Part shown: positions 1 through 10,660 of the stretch, in pieces | Numbering within the stretch: the stretch's first letter is position 1 | Layout: every line of letters begins with the position of its first letter | NCBI GenBank assembly: GCA_037074705.1 | Contig: CM073594.1 | Coordinates: 74,758,509 to 74,822,508, forward strand | Direction of reading: 5' to 3' | Source of the DNA: Zhengitettix transpicula | Taxonomy: Eukaryota; Arthropoda; Insecta; Orthoptera; Tetrigidae | Length of the DNA stretch: 64,000 nt | Translations under genes and position numbers: made by a program | The notes under the pieces: model-generated | Databases searched by the model: none | What the model was told of the DNA's origin: nothing | Seen by the model: the letters and a program-made list of their open reading frames with translations, nothing else

Positions 1-575
1 AATAGATACACTCAGTCGAGAGAACTCCGTCATTTAGACGATTATGTTTGAAATCGATGTAATATTCTTCTAATAAATAAAATATAATTACGTGTGTGAT
101 TGTTAGTGTGTATGTTTCCATACAAATCTAGACCCGTAGAGCAAATTTCGTGAATTTCGTTCACGTGTTCCTTTCGAACCGGAAAGAAACACTGTGGTGG
201 TAATACACGTCTACCTCTCCCGGAGTGGAGGTGGAATTTTCAAAAATTCTCAAATGGACGATTTTTTCGGCATTTAATTATTTTTCGGGTAATTGAGATG
301 TTTTTTTGTGTATAATATAATCCCTTACGGCATGGGAAGGAACACCCTTAGAGGTGGGGGTGGGGGTGGCGTGGCGTTACATATCAAATAACGCGAAAAC
401 AACCAAGATTGGAGTAAAATCCGAGGTTATGGATGTCGCTTAATTTAATTATGGTAGTCAAGTTGCCGTTTAAGCCCCCAGGGGGAGTGGAAATGACGGA
501 GGTGAAAATTTTCAAACATTTAAACGGCCGATATGAGTGTGAAATAAATATTTTTCGGGGTAAATGAGATAGCTA
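1..575 (+). repeat. Interspersed repeat family 2, copy 1
   Basis: This is a dispersed non-coding repeat of unknown class. It shares blocks with 12165-12570, 24838-25095 (opposite strand) and 54430-55265. The shared blocks are CATACAAATCTA, then CCTTTCGAACCGG, then GGCATGGGAA, then ACAACCAAGATTGGAGT, then GGCCGATAT with AAATAAATATTTTTCGGGG. There is no open reading frame and no terminal inverted repeat. The window edge may cut the left end. It could be a non-autonomous element or satellite-like unit. Confidence 0.75.
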
Positions 576-924
576 GTGTTTATAATTTTAACATATGAAT
601 GAATTCAAAACTCTCTATTACCTGATAAAGTCGCAAAATTGCGGGCGAAAGATCGTAATATTGTAAAAAAAAATAGTTAAATAACACTTTCTTTTCTGAC
701 AAATTGGCAATTTTTCAGTTTATTTATTAAATTTATTTCTTTGCTATAATTTTGGTGTAAAAATCATTAAATAATCTTACGATTTTGTCTGCCCGATTCT
801 TTTATTTACAAAATTTAAATGTATAAAAATAAAACGATGAAAGTAACACATCATATAGAAACACTGCAGGACTGAATCGAGGTTGCAACACGGAAATATG
901 TTTACATGTGCTTGCGTTTAGGTC
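576..924. other. AT-rich stretch without gene
   Basis: No open frame, RNA gene or recognisable repeat was seen here. Confidence 0.5.
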
Positions 925-1102
925 CATGAAATACGAGTAGAAGGAAGAGCAGTAATAGGAACGCCCCGCATTACATGGGATGACAGGATTGAGAGAATTG
1001 GTCGGAAGTGAGGAAATACTGTACTGGAAATGAGGGGTTTGTGTGAAAACAGGTTGGAGTGGCGGAGACAGACAGAACGCGAATACCCCGACGCATAAGG
1101 GA
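925..1102 (+). pseudogene. Non-LTR retrotransposon ORF2 C-terminal relic
   Basis: Frame 928 to 1101 reads like the extreme C-terminus of a LINE reverse transcriptase polyprotein. It contains TPRITWDDRIERIGRK, then a TGA stop inside the conserved stretch, then LCENRLEWRRQTEREYPDA and a TAA stop. The pattern of G-x-PR-x-x-W-D-D, then about 25 residues, then R-x-x-WR, is typical of the tail after the RT thumb in several LINE clades. Only about 58 codons remain and upstream RT motifs are missing, so this is a 5'-truncated dead copy. The clade cannot be told. It is the only coding trace in the first 10 kb of the plus strand. Confidence 0.6.
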
Positions 1103-3180
1103 TTAGAAGAAGTGCTTTTGTTTAATATATTATAAAGACAGCTATTAGAGTGACGTCTGAGACTGCGAGGTGGAATGACTGAGTAAAATACACGAGAAAG
1201 AATCCAAATAATTATTAAATAATTTTGAAGTGAAAAATAAACATTTAGGAAAAAAAATGAAAATTTTTAATATCTGAAAAGAGGTAACTGATATTAACAC
1301 AGAGACAGAAAAAATTTGAAGATACTCTGAAGTTTTATTTAATTATTAAACAATTCCACAGGAAAGGTCAGATATTACAGACCTTTCATATAATTCATTT
1401 TATTTGCATTTAAAAATGAAACTAAACAGAGAAGTTTGTGACTATAAGTTTTTTTAACGTTTACTAAACTGATTTTACGATTACTACTAGAAAAAGTTTA
1501 GGAACTTTTAAGTGGGTGAAACGATATTGACTGAAGCGAAACGATTGTTTTTCAAGAAGCTGACGTTAACGTCTGATGTTCCTCAAGGTTCAGTATTGGA
1601 CCCAAGTTTCTCTACAAGCTTTTAATTTTCCAGTTTAAACCGGAACTAGAAAGGTTGTTGAATACGGGCTAATTAAAGAATCTACGCTCTATTCTTTAGT
1701 GATATTTCAATGTTTGAAACCTGCATTACGTTTAGTGTCGCTCAAGGTCTAGTATTCAACCCAGGAACGGTTTCAAATTTCCCAATATATAACACAAGAA
1801 TGAAATATTAAAGCTAATACTTTACTAAAATACGTATGCATGTCCACCCACTTCTCAATAGATAATAAATATTATATGTTTCCATTTCAACCACAAATTG
1901 ATTCTACGAAACGTAACTAGCTCTATATAACGTAGTCAAAGAGATTTTAAAAATGGTTATTTGTATACACAGACGCATACATGTGTTATTAACAACCATA
2001 TTTTTATCTTGTCGCCCGCCATCCCCTTCACCCTTTCAGGTTTATTTTTCGATTTCACGTGCGCAATTAAATGACAACACAGTCTGAAAACGAAAGCAAA
2101 CAACGTTGTGCGGGTTTGTGTTGTTTTGGTTATGTTTCTTGTTATTTTTATTCCGCCACCCACTCTTCCATTATGAGGCTCAATGTGGTGGACGAAGATC
2201 ACTGCTTGACCACGGTGTGCAGATTCAATATGATGATTTTATTGTAGTTAATCCATATTTTTCTCTTCGATTTATTTCATCCATCCGAGGTATAGTATAT
2301 CATTATAAACCCAAATGTGGGTGAAATCAAACGTAAAACCATTTGGTGAAAAGTTTAAAAACGGTGGTTATCCAAAATGTTTTTCTGGTACCCTTTTTTA
2401 CTTTTAAAAAATCAAGATCACTCGATTTCTTAGAAATAGTCCAAATAATTTTAAATTCAACATTAATTACTACAAATTGACTCTTTTACACATCTTCCAC
2501 AATTCATGAAAAAATATACGATTACAACCCTTAGACAAAGGAGTTGCTCAACCTTGGTGGAACTAGTTATAAAACCCTGAGGAACGCTTTACTGGGACTC
2601 CCACAGGTTAAGCACATAATATAATAATAAGGAATATTTTTTTCATGTACACGAGAAAGTTGGGCGATTGCGAGGGTAACGTCAGAAAAAAAAATGACGA
2701 AAAATGAAGGGACGGGGAAGCCAATTCTAAAATTGTTCTAGGGTCAAAATTGCAAGACACAGGATGAGAACCAAATTAACTTAAATTAACACAGTTACTT
2801 TACCAATAGATGGAAGGTTCTAAATAAAAATATATCAAGGCAAAATAACTCACAGACATTGGTTAAATGTTCATCCTAAAATCGGATGGCAAAATTAGGT
2901 CAAATGACAACACATAAGTGAATAGTGAAAATCCAACTGCTTCTAGACAAAAATAATCCAATAGGAAATATCTTTTTAAGCGAATGAAATAAATTAAACA
3001 ATTTAAGATTTATTAAAGGCAATTTATATTAAACGAATAAAAATAATCGACGCCAGTGACTGAAGAAAATGAATGTCTTAATGTTGTGGAATAATACGAT
3101 TGTCAAAAATGTATGGTTTATTTTTAGAATAAATAGTTATAATTATCTGATTCAGTAGTTGAATCGAATGAAGAAATAAT
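1103..3180. other. AT-rich stretch without gene
   Basis: Only short chance frames occur, such as 1957-2202 minus and 2106-2324 plus. They have no domain-like pattern and overlap each other antisense. If the minus-strand gene at 10163 extends leftward, this is part of its intron. Confidence 0.5.
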
Positions 3181-3390
3181 TTAATAGTTCACAAAGGTCC
3201 AAAATAACATGACGTTTCGTTCCTGTTTTGGAACTTCATAATGTATAACAAGTGTTTATATATTAAGGTAAAAACTGTCAAATTAAATAATTGTAATGCA
3301 TTTTGGAAATAAATTTCTAAAAGGCGTGATGCATTCACGTTTAGTTATGACTGATAAAGTTTCAAAACAGGGATGAAATGTCGTGTGATT
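3181..3390. repeat. Pair of inverted hammerhead-like motifs
   Basis: The minus-strand motif at 3208-3245 has a perfect 5-bp stem, GTTCC/GGAAC, with an AAAACA loop, directly followed by GAAACG. Its 5' core is degraded to TTATGAA. The plus-strand motif at 3351-3386 begins CTGATAA and ends GAAATGTCGTG. They face each other across about 105 bp. The block at 13340-13450 is a diverged relative of the first one. Related pairs lie at 5941-6575 and 45487-45650. Confidence 0.5.
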
Positions 3391-4514
3391 TTATAATCTA
3401 CGATTTTATTCAATTCTGAACTATTAAATTGTTTCTAACGAATTGGATATTTTATTTATTTATTATTTTAGAATTATTGTTAAGAAAATTATGATTCATT
3501 GCGGATCTTTTCTTTTTTGGAGTCGCGTTTCTCTTTCTCTTCAGTGTCAGTCTCCAATTTAAATTTATGTCAGTTTGTCGAAATTTTTTTTATTAAATTT
3601 TATTCTGTCACCTCTTACCATCAATAATCTTTTTCTCTACAACGGATCCTCATTGGGTTTTCCATGTTTTCCATTGCATTAATTTTTGTCGAACCTCTCT
3701 TTTCTTACTGCTTTTCTGTGAATACGATGGCAAATTTTTATCTATTATATAATAAATTATATCCAGTTCTTAATAATCTATTTACGCCGTTACTTCTCTC
3801 TTGAATCTAATAAAAATGATGTTTTCTAATCTTTCCGTTTTATGGGCATCAGTTCACTTAATTTTTAATTAACGTGACGACCTCGTCCACCACCAGAGAC
3901 CACCAGAGACAGGAAAGGTTTATTACACGCGTACCTGAAGCTGCACAGTAGTCTTTATTTTCCCTTTAGCGAGGCGTGTATATGTGTGTGCATGCATGCT
4001 AGCAGATGAAATCAGAATGTCAGGCCACGAAGGACTGGTTTTGTGAATTGGTTTCGCGCAGAAAGAAAGGAAGGAAGGCGGAGATTGTGAAGGGTCTTTA
4101 TTGGAAAACTTCGTCTTAGAAGAAGCATCGAAGGAAATTAAAACATCCTGTGGCGCGAAGAAGCGGGGGCAAGAAAAAAGGTAGTGTGTCGATGAAATCG
4201 TGACCACATTCAATAAGGTGAAATATATATAAGCAGTGATGGAGCGGGAAAGTAATGTCAAGGAAGAAACGTATAGGACATAATAAATTTACAAATACGA
4301 TAAGTAAAGGGCATGCATTAGAAGGATGTGTATCAAAATTCAACACCTATAGGAGGAGACCAATATTTTTAATAGACAGACTTAATTTATTCGGTATTAT
4401 TTGATTGTTAACGTTTGTTAAATTTTCTTCCAAAATAATTAAGTCGTAAAAATACGACAATGTTTAACTTATCTTCATAATATTTGTTTAAAGAACTATG
4501 TTGCGGCCTTTTCT
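3391..4514. other. Stretch without recognisable gene
   Basis: Overlapping minus-strand frames at 3923-4261 and 4116-4346 show no family resemblance and are read as chance. A short direct duplication (CACCAGAGAC) is seen at 3891-3910. Confidence 0.5.
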
Positions 4515-4700
4515 CTTACGTAGCATAGGAATAGATTTGAAAGTGGGGATGCTGAAGGGATAGCAACGCCACCAAGGGTTAACTAGGACCCCCGGGGCTA
4601 TTGTTTGAGGAATCTATCGCTGAATTAAGACCATAGACGTATGTTAGACTTTCGGTACTTGTTCCACGCGCTTATAATGGTGATTGAGGTTTGCTGTGAA
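4515..4700 (-). repeat. Repeat family 1, diverged partial copy
   Basis: It matches the family-1 consensus read from its 3' end: AGCATAGGAA, then AAGGGTTAACTAGGACC, then GGGGCTATTGTTT. It is heavily diverged and internally shortened. Confidence 0.6.
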
Positions 4701-4799
4701 TACGAAGCTTTCTGGGCCGTTGGAAACAGCTGGACTATTTTGAATTTTATCAACTGAATTGTGCAGTTGTGCCGCTCTTGGCTCTAGTGTGCTTTTGTT

Positions 4800-4915
4800 T
4801 TCTTAGCACCTGAAGAAACGAACAAGGTTTCCAGAAGCATCGTGTGGTATTTGCAACATCACTTCTTCTTTTGTCTGTATTGGGCTATTTATCTTATTAT
4901 TAAAAGCATAGAAAA
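4800..4915 (+). repeat. Repeat family 3 copy with hammerhead-like core
   Basis: It contains CACCTGAAGAAACGAAC and, 20 bp on, CGTGTGGTATTTG, followed by TTTTGTCTGTATTGG and GCTATTTATCTTATTAT. The same ordered blocks occur at 30300-30400, 47378-47480 and the inverted pair 8268-8560. The CTGAAGA core is present, but the GAAA box is changed to GAAG. Confidence 0.55.
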
Positions 4916-4994
4916 TTGAGAAAAGGGTAGCTCAGTCCTACTTTCCCAGAAGGTACCATTTGCGAGATCGGAGACCAGCTCCCAGAGACATACG

Positions 4995-5282
4995 AATATA
5001 TGGAGGTGGATAGGCTATGTATAGGGAAATCCACATAGCGGCCACCCCTCCAACTTTTAGCATAGGAATGGATTGAAATGGGAGGATGCGGGTAAGGTTG
5101 TGAAGGGAGCCAAGGACTAACTAGGTCCCCTGGGTTATCGTTTCAAGGGTCCTGTCCGGAAATTCACCTAAAAGTGACGCAAGAAAAAAATAGAAAACAT
5201 GCATCAGGTAGGTCGGGCTCTCGTTTCTTGTCCCGCGTCTTTCCAACGACGGGAGTGGGGTTTGCCGAGAGCTTAGTAGGGT
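4995..5282 (-). repeat. Repeat family 1, diverged partial copy
   Basis: It shows the family-1 order on the minus strand: GGCTATGTATAGGGAAATCC, AGCATAGGAATGG, CAAGGACTAACTAGGTCC, then CATCAGGTAGGTCGGGC. It ends before the head of the element, so it is 5'-truncated. Confidence 0.7.
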
Positions 5283-5940
5283 ATAAACGCCAAAAAAATT
5301 AAATTAAACTGAAAGCGTGTCTCTGCCTGTCTGTCTGTATGAACAGACAAAAGTTGGTGGAAAAGATGAGCCAAGGTCGCGCTACTAAACGGAGCGTTTC
5401 TAATTACACGGCAGAACAGAGATGGGAAGGGAAGGCGAGGGAGGCATGGCACGTTAAGTGGGGTAACGTAATTACCCTGACACACACACGTAGGCGGAGA
5501 GGAGGACAGGTGCATTTCATGACACTAATTACGCAGCATGCGACACTGGGAAAATAAGGAGGTTGAATGAAATACAGAGAGAAAGAGGCACAGACAGAAG
5601 AGAAGGAGACTAGAGAGAAAAAAAAGTATTATCTGTTAAACTCTCACGCCGAAACGGATATTAAGATATTATAATTTCCCACAAGGGTGTACAGAGGACG
5701 AAGGTAAATTACCCTGCCTGTAACAGCTACGACTATATTTAAGGAGTTAATTGATTCGTGTCACGTTATGCTATATTTTGTTATACGAAAGATAATAGAG
5801 CCGTAAAATGTGAAATGAAAACTAAAGAGAAAAAGTATACAAATAAGCGAATAATGATACTGTACGTACGAGGAATTGTAAAACGATTTCCAAAACACAG
5901 CAAATTTTAATAAATAAATATAATGACCTAATAAGTCAGA
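5283..5940. other. Stretch without recognisable gene
   Basis: Short antisense-overlapping frames at 5273-5557 are not supported as genes. A purine-rich tract runs from about 5560 to 5625. Confidence 0.5.
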
Positions 5941-6575
5941 CTTCAATTGCCTACATTAACACTGAAATCGATACAAACAAAAAAAACATCACGTTTTTGT
6001 ACCCAATTTGAGACCTTCTCAGGATGACAAAGATAAAATTAGTGTAATAAAAATTTTTTCATTGATGTTAACAATTGTGTTAATTTGATTGCAATAAATT
6101 TCCGAAATCTTCAATAAGCAGGTTCCAAAAATATTTAATACGTTGGAGAAACTGAATTAGCATATTTGGTTATTTATTTGTTAATTTCTGTATTTCGTCA
6201 TTTTGACATCCTGTTGTCTCATTATAGGATTATTTGAATGAATATATTATTAACTCGGTTACAACTGTCACGGAAGTCAGACTAAGCTTTTCAAATTTTA
6301 TTAAAAGTTCTTTTCTAGTCCCACCGTGTTCAATATATATTTCTAGACTATTAGCGTAAATGAAGATCTTTGCACTTTATACAATAATTAACGGAAAAGA
6401 TTTCTACGATATTAAAGTCATCTTTTATATAAAAAAAATTAATTATCAAGGTCTCATCTTTTGTCACCTATTGTCAAGCTAACCATGACAAAGTCTCAAA
6501 TTAGGGTCGAAACGTAGTGTGTTTTTTTTCTATTAGTACTGATTTCAGTGTCAATGTAACCATTGAAGTGAATAT
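5941..6575. mobile_element. Inverted-repeat element with hammerhead-like termini
   Basis: About 100 bp at 5945-6045 recurs in inverted and diverged form at 6455-6575. Shared blocks are GGTCTCAAATT/AGTCTCAAATT, CGTGATGTTTTTTTT/CGTAGTGTGTTTTTTTT, GATTTCAGTGT and AATTGAAGT/CATTGAAGT. The right arm contains GGGTCGAAACG and the left arm CCTGAGAAGG, so both arms carry parts of a hammerhead-like core. The 410 bp between them hold no open frame. Penelope-like elements may have inverted terminal repeats, so a deleted Penelope derivative is possible. A foldback element is the alternative. Confidence 0.5.
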
Positions 6576-6831
6576 TTAGTGTCATACGTCCAATGAAAAA
6601 ACAATTATAAAAAAAGAAAAAGGAACAAAAGTTCTCAATACTTAAATAGAAAAACACTTTCCAAGATATTTAATACAGACAAAGAAAGGAGGGAAATAAG
6701 CAGAACCTCTTTACAATTCTTCATCAAAGGAAACAATACGAAATTTTATGTAGTAATTACATGGAAAACATAATCTGGATCTGCTGCGGTTAAAACATAA
6801 AATATGCAGAATATAAACTCGTCGAACCAGC
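6576..6831. other. AT-rich spacer
   Basis: Nothing recognisable was seen here. Confidence 0.5.
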
Positions 6832-7186
6832 CTTCACATCTGAGTTGTTCGCTATTCTCATTGGAATAGTCGGCCAGCTGCCTCCTAAACTGGTCGAAGC
6901 ACGGAGAAGGGAATGCTGCGTCCCCACAGCAAACTCCTCTCCCGCTATCGGAAGGGCGTGGGACAAGTACGCAATGCCCGACCTACCCGATTCTAAGGTT
7001 TTCCCTGCATTTATTTAGGCGAATGCCGGGTAGGATCCTTAAAATATAGCCCGGGGGCCCTAGTAACCCTTGGCTACCTTCCTCTACCCTTCCGCATCCC
7101 CCCTTTCAAATCCCTTCCTATGCTATTAAAGGGGAGTTGCCCAATGTGGATCACCCTCATGTAGCCTGTTGCCCTAAAAAAAAAAC
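6832..7186 (+). repeat. Repeat family 1, first of three tandem copies
   Basis: This is a poly-A-ended dispersed repeat. It runs from TTCACATCT through GGAATAGTCGGCCAGCTGCC, GGGAATGCTGCG, GTGGGACAAGTAC, GGGTAGGATCCTTAAA and CTACCCTTCCGCATCCCCCC to CTCATGTAGCCTGTTGCCCT and then A(10). An internal deletion follows the head, since it skips the ACTAAGGTTCCCACATG block. The 3' A tract argues for retroposition by a SINE-like or 5'-truncated LINE mechanism. Confidence 0.8.
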
Positions 7187-7605
7187 CTTCACATCTCTCT
7201 GATTTTTGAACTAAGGTTCCCACATGCCGAGGCAGACCTTGGGCATACGGTAAGAGTTGTCCGCTATTCCTATTGGAATAGTCGGCCAGCTTCCTCCTAA
7301 ACAGGGCAAGGCACGGAGAGGAGAATGCTGAAACCCCACAGCTAACCCCTCTCCCACCATCGCAAGGGCGTGGGACAAGCACCAAATGCCCGACCTACCT
7401 GATGCAGGTTTTTTTAGGGATTTTCCTAAATCACTGTTAGGCAAATTGCCGGGTAGGACCCTTAAACCATAGCTCGGGGGCCCTAGTTAACCTTGGCTAC
7501 TTTCCTCTACCCTTCCGCATCCCCCTTTCAAATCCCTTCCTATGATATTAAAGGGGAGTTGCCCAGCGTGGATTACCCTCATGTAGACTGTTGCTCTAAA
7601 AAAAA
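7187..7605 (+). repeat. Repeat family 1, second tandem copy
   Basis: It starts directly after the A tract of the previous copy with TTCACATCTCTCTGATTTTT and ends in CTGTTGCTCT followed by A(9). It lacks the CCTGTTTTGAGAGGTGTATG segment present in the third copy. The antisense strand stays open for about 77 codons (7211-7444), and the same frame is open in other copies. Confidence 0.8.
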
Positions 7606-7618
7606 AGATGAAAAAAAA

Positions 7619-8092
7619 AGAGAACGTCAGAGAGCTCTGGCGGAGGCTACCTTTGGGGATGCTTTCACATCTCTCTGTATTTTTGAACTAAGGTTCCCAC
7701 ATGCCGAGGCACCTGTTTTGAGAGGTGTATGTTCCGGGGTCGTAGACCTTGGGCATACGGTAAGAGCTGTCCGCTATTCCTATTGGAAGAGTTGGCCAGC
7801 TGTCTCCTAAACTGGTCGAGGCACGGAGAAGGGAATGCTGCGTTCCCACGGCAAACCCCTCTCCCACCATCGGAAGGGCATAGGACAAGTACACAATGCC
7901 CGACCTACCTGATGTACATTTTCTAGGGTTTGCCCTGAATCACTTTTAGGCGAATTGATGGGTAGGATTCTTAAACCATAGCCATAGTTAGCTCTTGACT
8001 CCCTTCCTCTACCCGTCCGCACCCCCCTTTCAAAACCCTTCATATGTTATTAAAGGAGAGTTGCCACCATGTGGCTAAAAGAAAAAAAAAGA
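7619..8092 (+). repeat. Repeat family 1, third tandem copy (longest)
   Basis: This copy has the fullest head: AGAGAGCTCTGGCGGAGGCT, GGGGATGCTTTCACATC, then GGTTCCCACATGCCGAGGCA, GTATGTTCCGGGGTCG and GACCTTGGGCATACGGTAAG. It ends in an A-rich tract at 8078-8092. The three copies are head-to-tail and joined through A-rich linkers, as seen in composite SINEs. Confidence 0.8.
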
Positions 8093-8267
8093 TTCTGACA
8101 AGAAATTTAACGACGTGGGTGTACGCAGAATAGAGACAGTACACTCCTCAAACAACTAACACTTTTTAAATGACTGAATTCAATTTTTCGAGACAACCTG
8201 TACTATAGAAATGGAATAAAATTTATTACAGAATCTATGGAACAGCCAGAAGTTCAGAAAACATAAG

Positions 8268-8395
8268 AATATAATACGCCTGTATAAAATATAATAATTA
8301 GATGAAATAGCCAAAAAACATACAAAATTAAATGATAATATACGTACCACACGTTTTAGGGATCCTTGTGCCTTTCGTCAGGTGATTGGAAATAA
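8268..8395 (-). repeat. Repeat family 3, left arm of inverted pair
   Basis: On the minus strand it reads CCTGACGAAAGGCACAAGG, ATCCC, ACGTGTGGTA, then GGCTATTTCATCTAATTAT. It mirrors 8446-8560. CTGACGA fits the CUGANGA hammerhead core, but the second box is changed to AAAAC. Confidence 0.6.
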
Positions 8396-8445
8396 ATTAC
8401 GAGTACCAGGAGTGACACAACCGCGCAATTACAGACGACAAACAT

Positions 8446-8560
8446 TTTTTTTCCCCAATCAGGAGGATCCCAGATACGTTGTGTGGTATTTGTATCATCA
8501 TGTAATTTTTTTCTATTTTTGGCTATTTCATCTAATTATCAGAATATATTTGTTTAATAA
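8446..8560 (+). repeat. Repeat family 3, right arm of inverted pair
   Basis: It contains CCAATCAGGAGGATCCCAGA, TACGTTGTGTGGTATTTGTA, then TTGGCTATTTCATCTAATTA, in the opposite sense to 8268-8395. The CTGACGA core has been deleted in this arm. Confidence 0.6.
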
Positions 8561-10081
8561 ATCTCATTTTTCTTTGTATTTGAAATCAAATGATAATAAA
8601 TTGTCCATGGAATTCTTCAGGCAATACGGATTAAAAATATAGAAAGATCTTAAATGCTTAATAGTTGGAACAAATGTTTTCTTATATGAAAAATTTTAAC
8701 ACGTAACTTCTTAAATAAAATAATTTTTTTTGACTTCCTGCCTATTAAATTTATTTTGCAATCATTAAAATATGATATATAATATAATAATAAAATTTAT
8801 TATTTACTTTTTGTTTGCTCTTATAATATTTTTTCTTCCTCTTCAAATTTAATATTATAAGTTTTCAATTGATAACTACCCGACATTCTCCAAAGATATG
8901 TAAATATTAATGGCGAAAGAACTCAGAATAATATATTTCAATAAAGGAATTAAAAATTCTTCAATAACAAAACGTTTAACGTATAAAATAACATACCATA
9001 AAACGTAAACCTATGGTGAAAAATTACTTCTATAACAATCATGACTAAGAAACGAACAATCTTTATGAATTTATATGTTTAAAATTTTAGTAATTTCTTT
9101 TCAGTAACAAAAAATTCCAGTCAGAAAACACCAAAATTATTTCAAAGTGTGAACTTCCACATGCATGCTTGTTCAACGCCCCCCACCCTCCTTAAGCGAT
9201 CCTACCAAAAATATAATACTATGATAAACAACTGCCTTTCCTTTCCAAAGTCATAAGAAAAATAATTACAAAATTTCATAATAAAACAAAAGAAACGCTA
9301 AAATATACCGTCTGAATTGTCACCAATTTGATTGTAAATTAAAGAATGAATACAGTTTGAAATAAAAAGAATCAAAGAGCTTTAAATTATCAAGGATTAA
9401 TATTAAAACAAAATTTAGTGTCTAACGTTTATCTTCTAATCGTTAACTGCCGAAACTGAACAAAAAAAGTTCAAATATCTAATTTTAGTTAATAACACAC
9501 AAAGTAAAGGGCTTTTTCCACTGGGAGTTTGTACAAAAACATTTAAATTGAATTAAAAATATTTATACACCATTACTTATGTATATAAAAATATATATAA
9601 GCGCAAATACATCGTGCGGTTATACGAAGTTTATTTATGTTTAATTTCTTTGCCATCAAAGAGAAACAATTCTCTGGAAAGTTAATAATATAACGTATCA
9701 TTGCTTTCGTAACTAAAAAGACGCGTCATAATACTTCAATTTAAAATTTATTAAAACTATTTTAACGTTCAGGGAAGAAGATTATTAAATTTTTCAAAGA
9801 ATAATAATAAATCCAGGTATTTTATGGCGTATTAAAATTTAATTTAAATTTCATTCAAAGGACGTATTGTCTGAACTGTCGATCAAATGTCCGGCCTCTT
9901 CGTTCCACACAAACTCATATACATTTTAATTGGGCTAATACAATCGAGGGAACGGAGGGATCTTCGGAGAGAAAAATAAGTGATTCACCAATATAAAATT
10001 ATACAGTAAGGGCTGTTACGACGTAAATAAATAAAGTTGTTATTTTAGGATGTAGTAGAATAATATTTTTTTTCTACGAAC
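8561..10081. other. AT-rich stretch, probable first intron of the minus-strand gene
   Basis: No exon, RNA gene or repeat was recognised. It lies just downstream of the minus-strand donor at 10081, so it is presumably the start of that intron. Confidence 0.4.
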
Positions 10082-10163
10082 CATGAGAAGATGTCGGCGC
10101 CAATGTCACCAGCAGCAACACCCCCGTGAAGAGACCCGAAATCAGCCCCGGAGATCGCACCAT
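10082..10163 (-). CDS. First coding exon of an unidentified secreted or membrane protein (signal peptide)
   Basis: Reading the minus strand from ATG at 10163 gives 27 codons plus one base. The peptide has a positively charged N-terminus (MVRS), a hydrophobic core (GLFTGVLLLVTLA), then PTSSHG, a textbook signal peptide with a cleavage region near APTSS. The start context is AAAAAATGG, with A at -3 and G at +4. The exon ends ATG|GTTCGT, a donor with G at +5, leaving phase 1. Phase-1 introns after a signal-peptide exon are common in extracellular proteins. In the unspliced reading a stop follows two codons later, which supports splicing. Upstream lie a CpG-rich block and an initiator-like TCAGTC at 10422. 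No later exon was found, so the family and function are unknown. The exon itself is quite likely; the gene is an inference. Confidence 0.6.
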
Positions 10164-10424
10164 TTTTTCTTTCTTCTTATTTAACAAATTACGTGAAATG
10201 TTCGCGCAAGTGAATAAATTTTGTTACCGAGACGGAAATATTCGAATTTTGAAAATTCACAGATCACTAGAATATAGAGTTCATGTTTTTTTTAATTAAT
10301 ATTTATTCGGATTTTTTAAAAAATATTTCTTTCTCGTCGTCGCACTCACTTCGATTTAAAATTCACACCCGCGCACGGCGCATCACCACCGACCTTGTTT
10401 ACACGGCGTTTGCCGCACGACTGA
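10164..10424 (-). promoter_or_regulatory. Putative initiator and 5' UTR of the minus-strand gene
   Basis: On the minus strand TTCAGTCGTG has its A at 10422 and fits the arthropod initiator TCAGT. GGTCG, a downstream-promoter-element pentamer, lies at +29, one base off the usual position, so it may not work. From 10422 to the ATG is about 259 nt. One upstream ATG (minus, near 10283) opens a six-codon frame that ends in TAG. A strong-looking donor, GAA|GTGAGT, near 10350 could remove part of the leader. Confidence 0.35.
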
Positions 10425-10660
10425 ACGGTTCCGGCTCCTGTGCTACCCCGGTCAACCTGCGCCAAGTTCGGCCTAGTGACGCCAGGATGCGCGAGTGTCG
10501 CACGTCCCCTCCAAGCCCCACAGCCCATAACACATCGTTTACAAGTCGTGATCACGTAGCGCTCCAGGCGGCCGTTATCCTGAACTACGTGCTCATAGTT
10601 CGGCTGTCCCGTGGCTAGATGTCGGGAAATTAGTAAATGATTCAATATGGCCGGTGCCCG
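10350..10660. promoter_or_regulatory. CpG-rich block at the 5' end of the minus-strand gene
   Basis: This stretch is visibly richer in G+C and CpG than its surroundings (GCGCACGGCGCATC, GGTCAACCTGCGCC, GATGCGCGAGTGTCGCACG). Both strands stay open for over 100 codons here, which follows from the low stop frequency of GC-rich DNA. It sits just upstream of the signal-peptide exon and is best read as promoter and leader DNA. Confidence 0.45.

Noticed and set aside
6832..8092. CRISPR-like regular repeats
   Set aside because: The repeats are long, poly-A-linked and dispersed through the window, with no short spacers. This is eukaryotic DNA.
10389..10422. Downstream promoter element for the minus gene
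   Set aside because: GGTCG lies at +29 to +33 from the initiator A, one base off the required +28, so no DPE is called.
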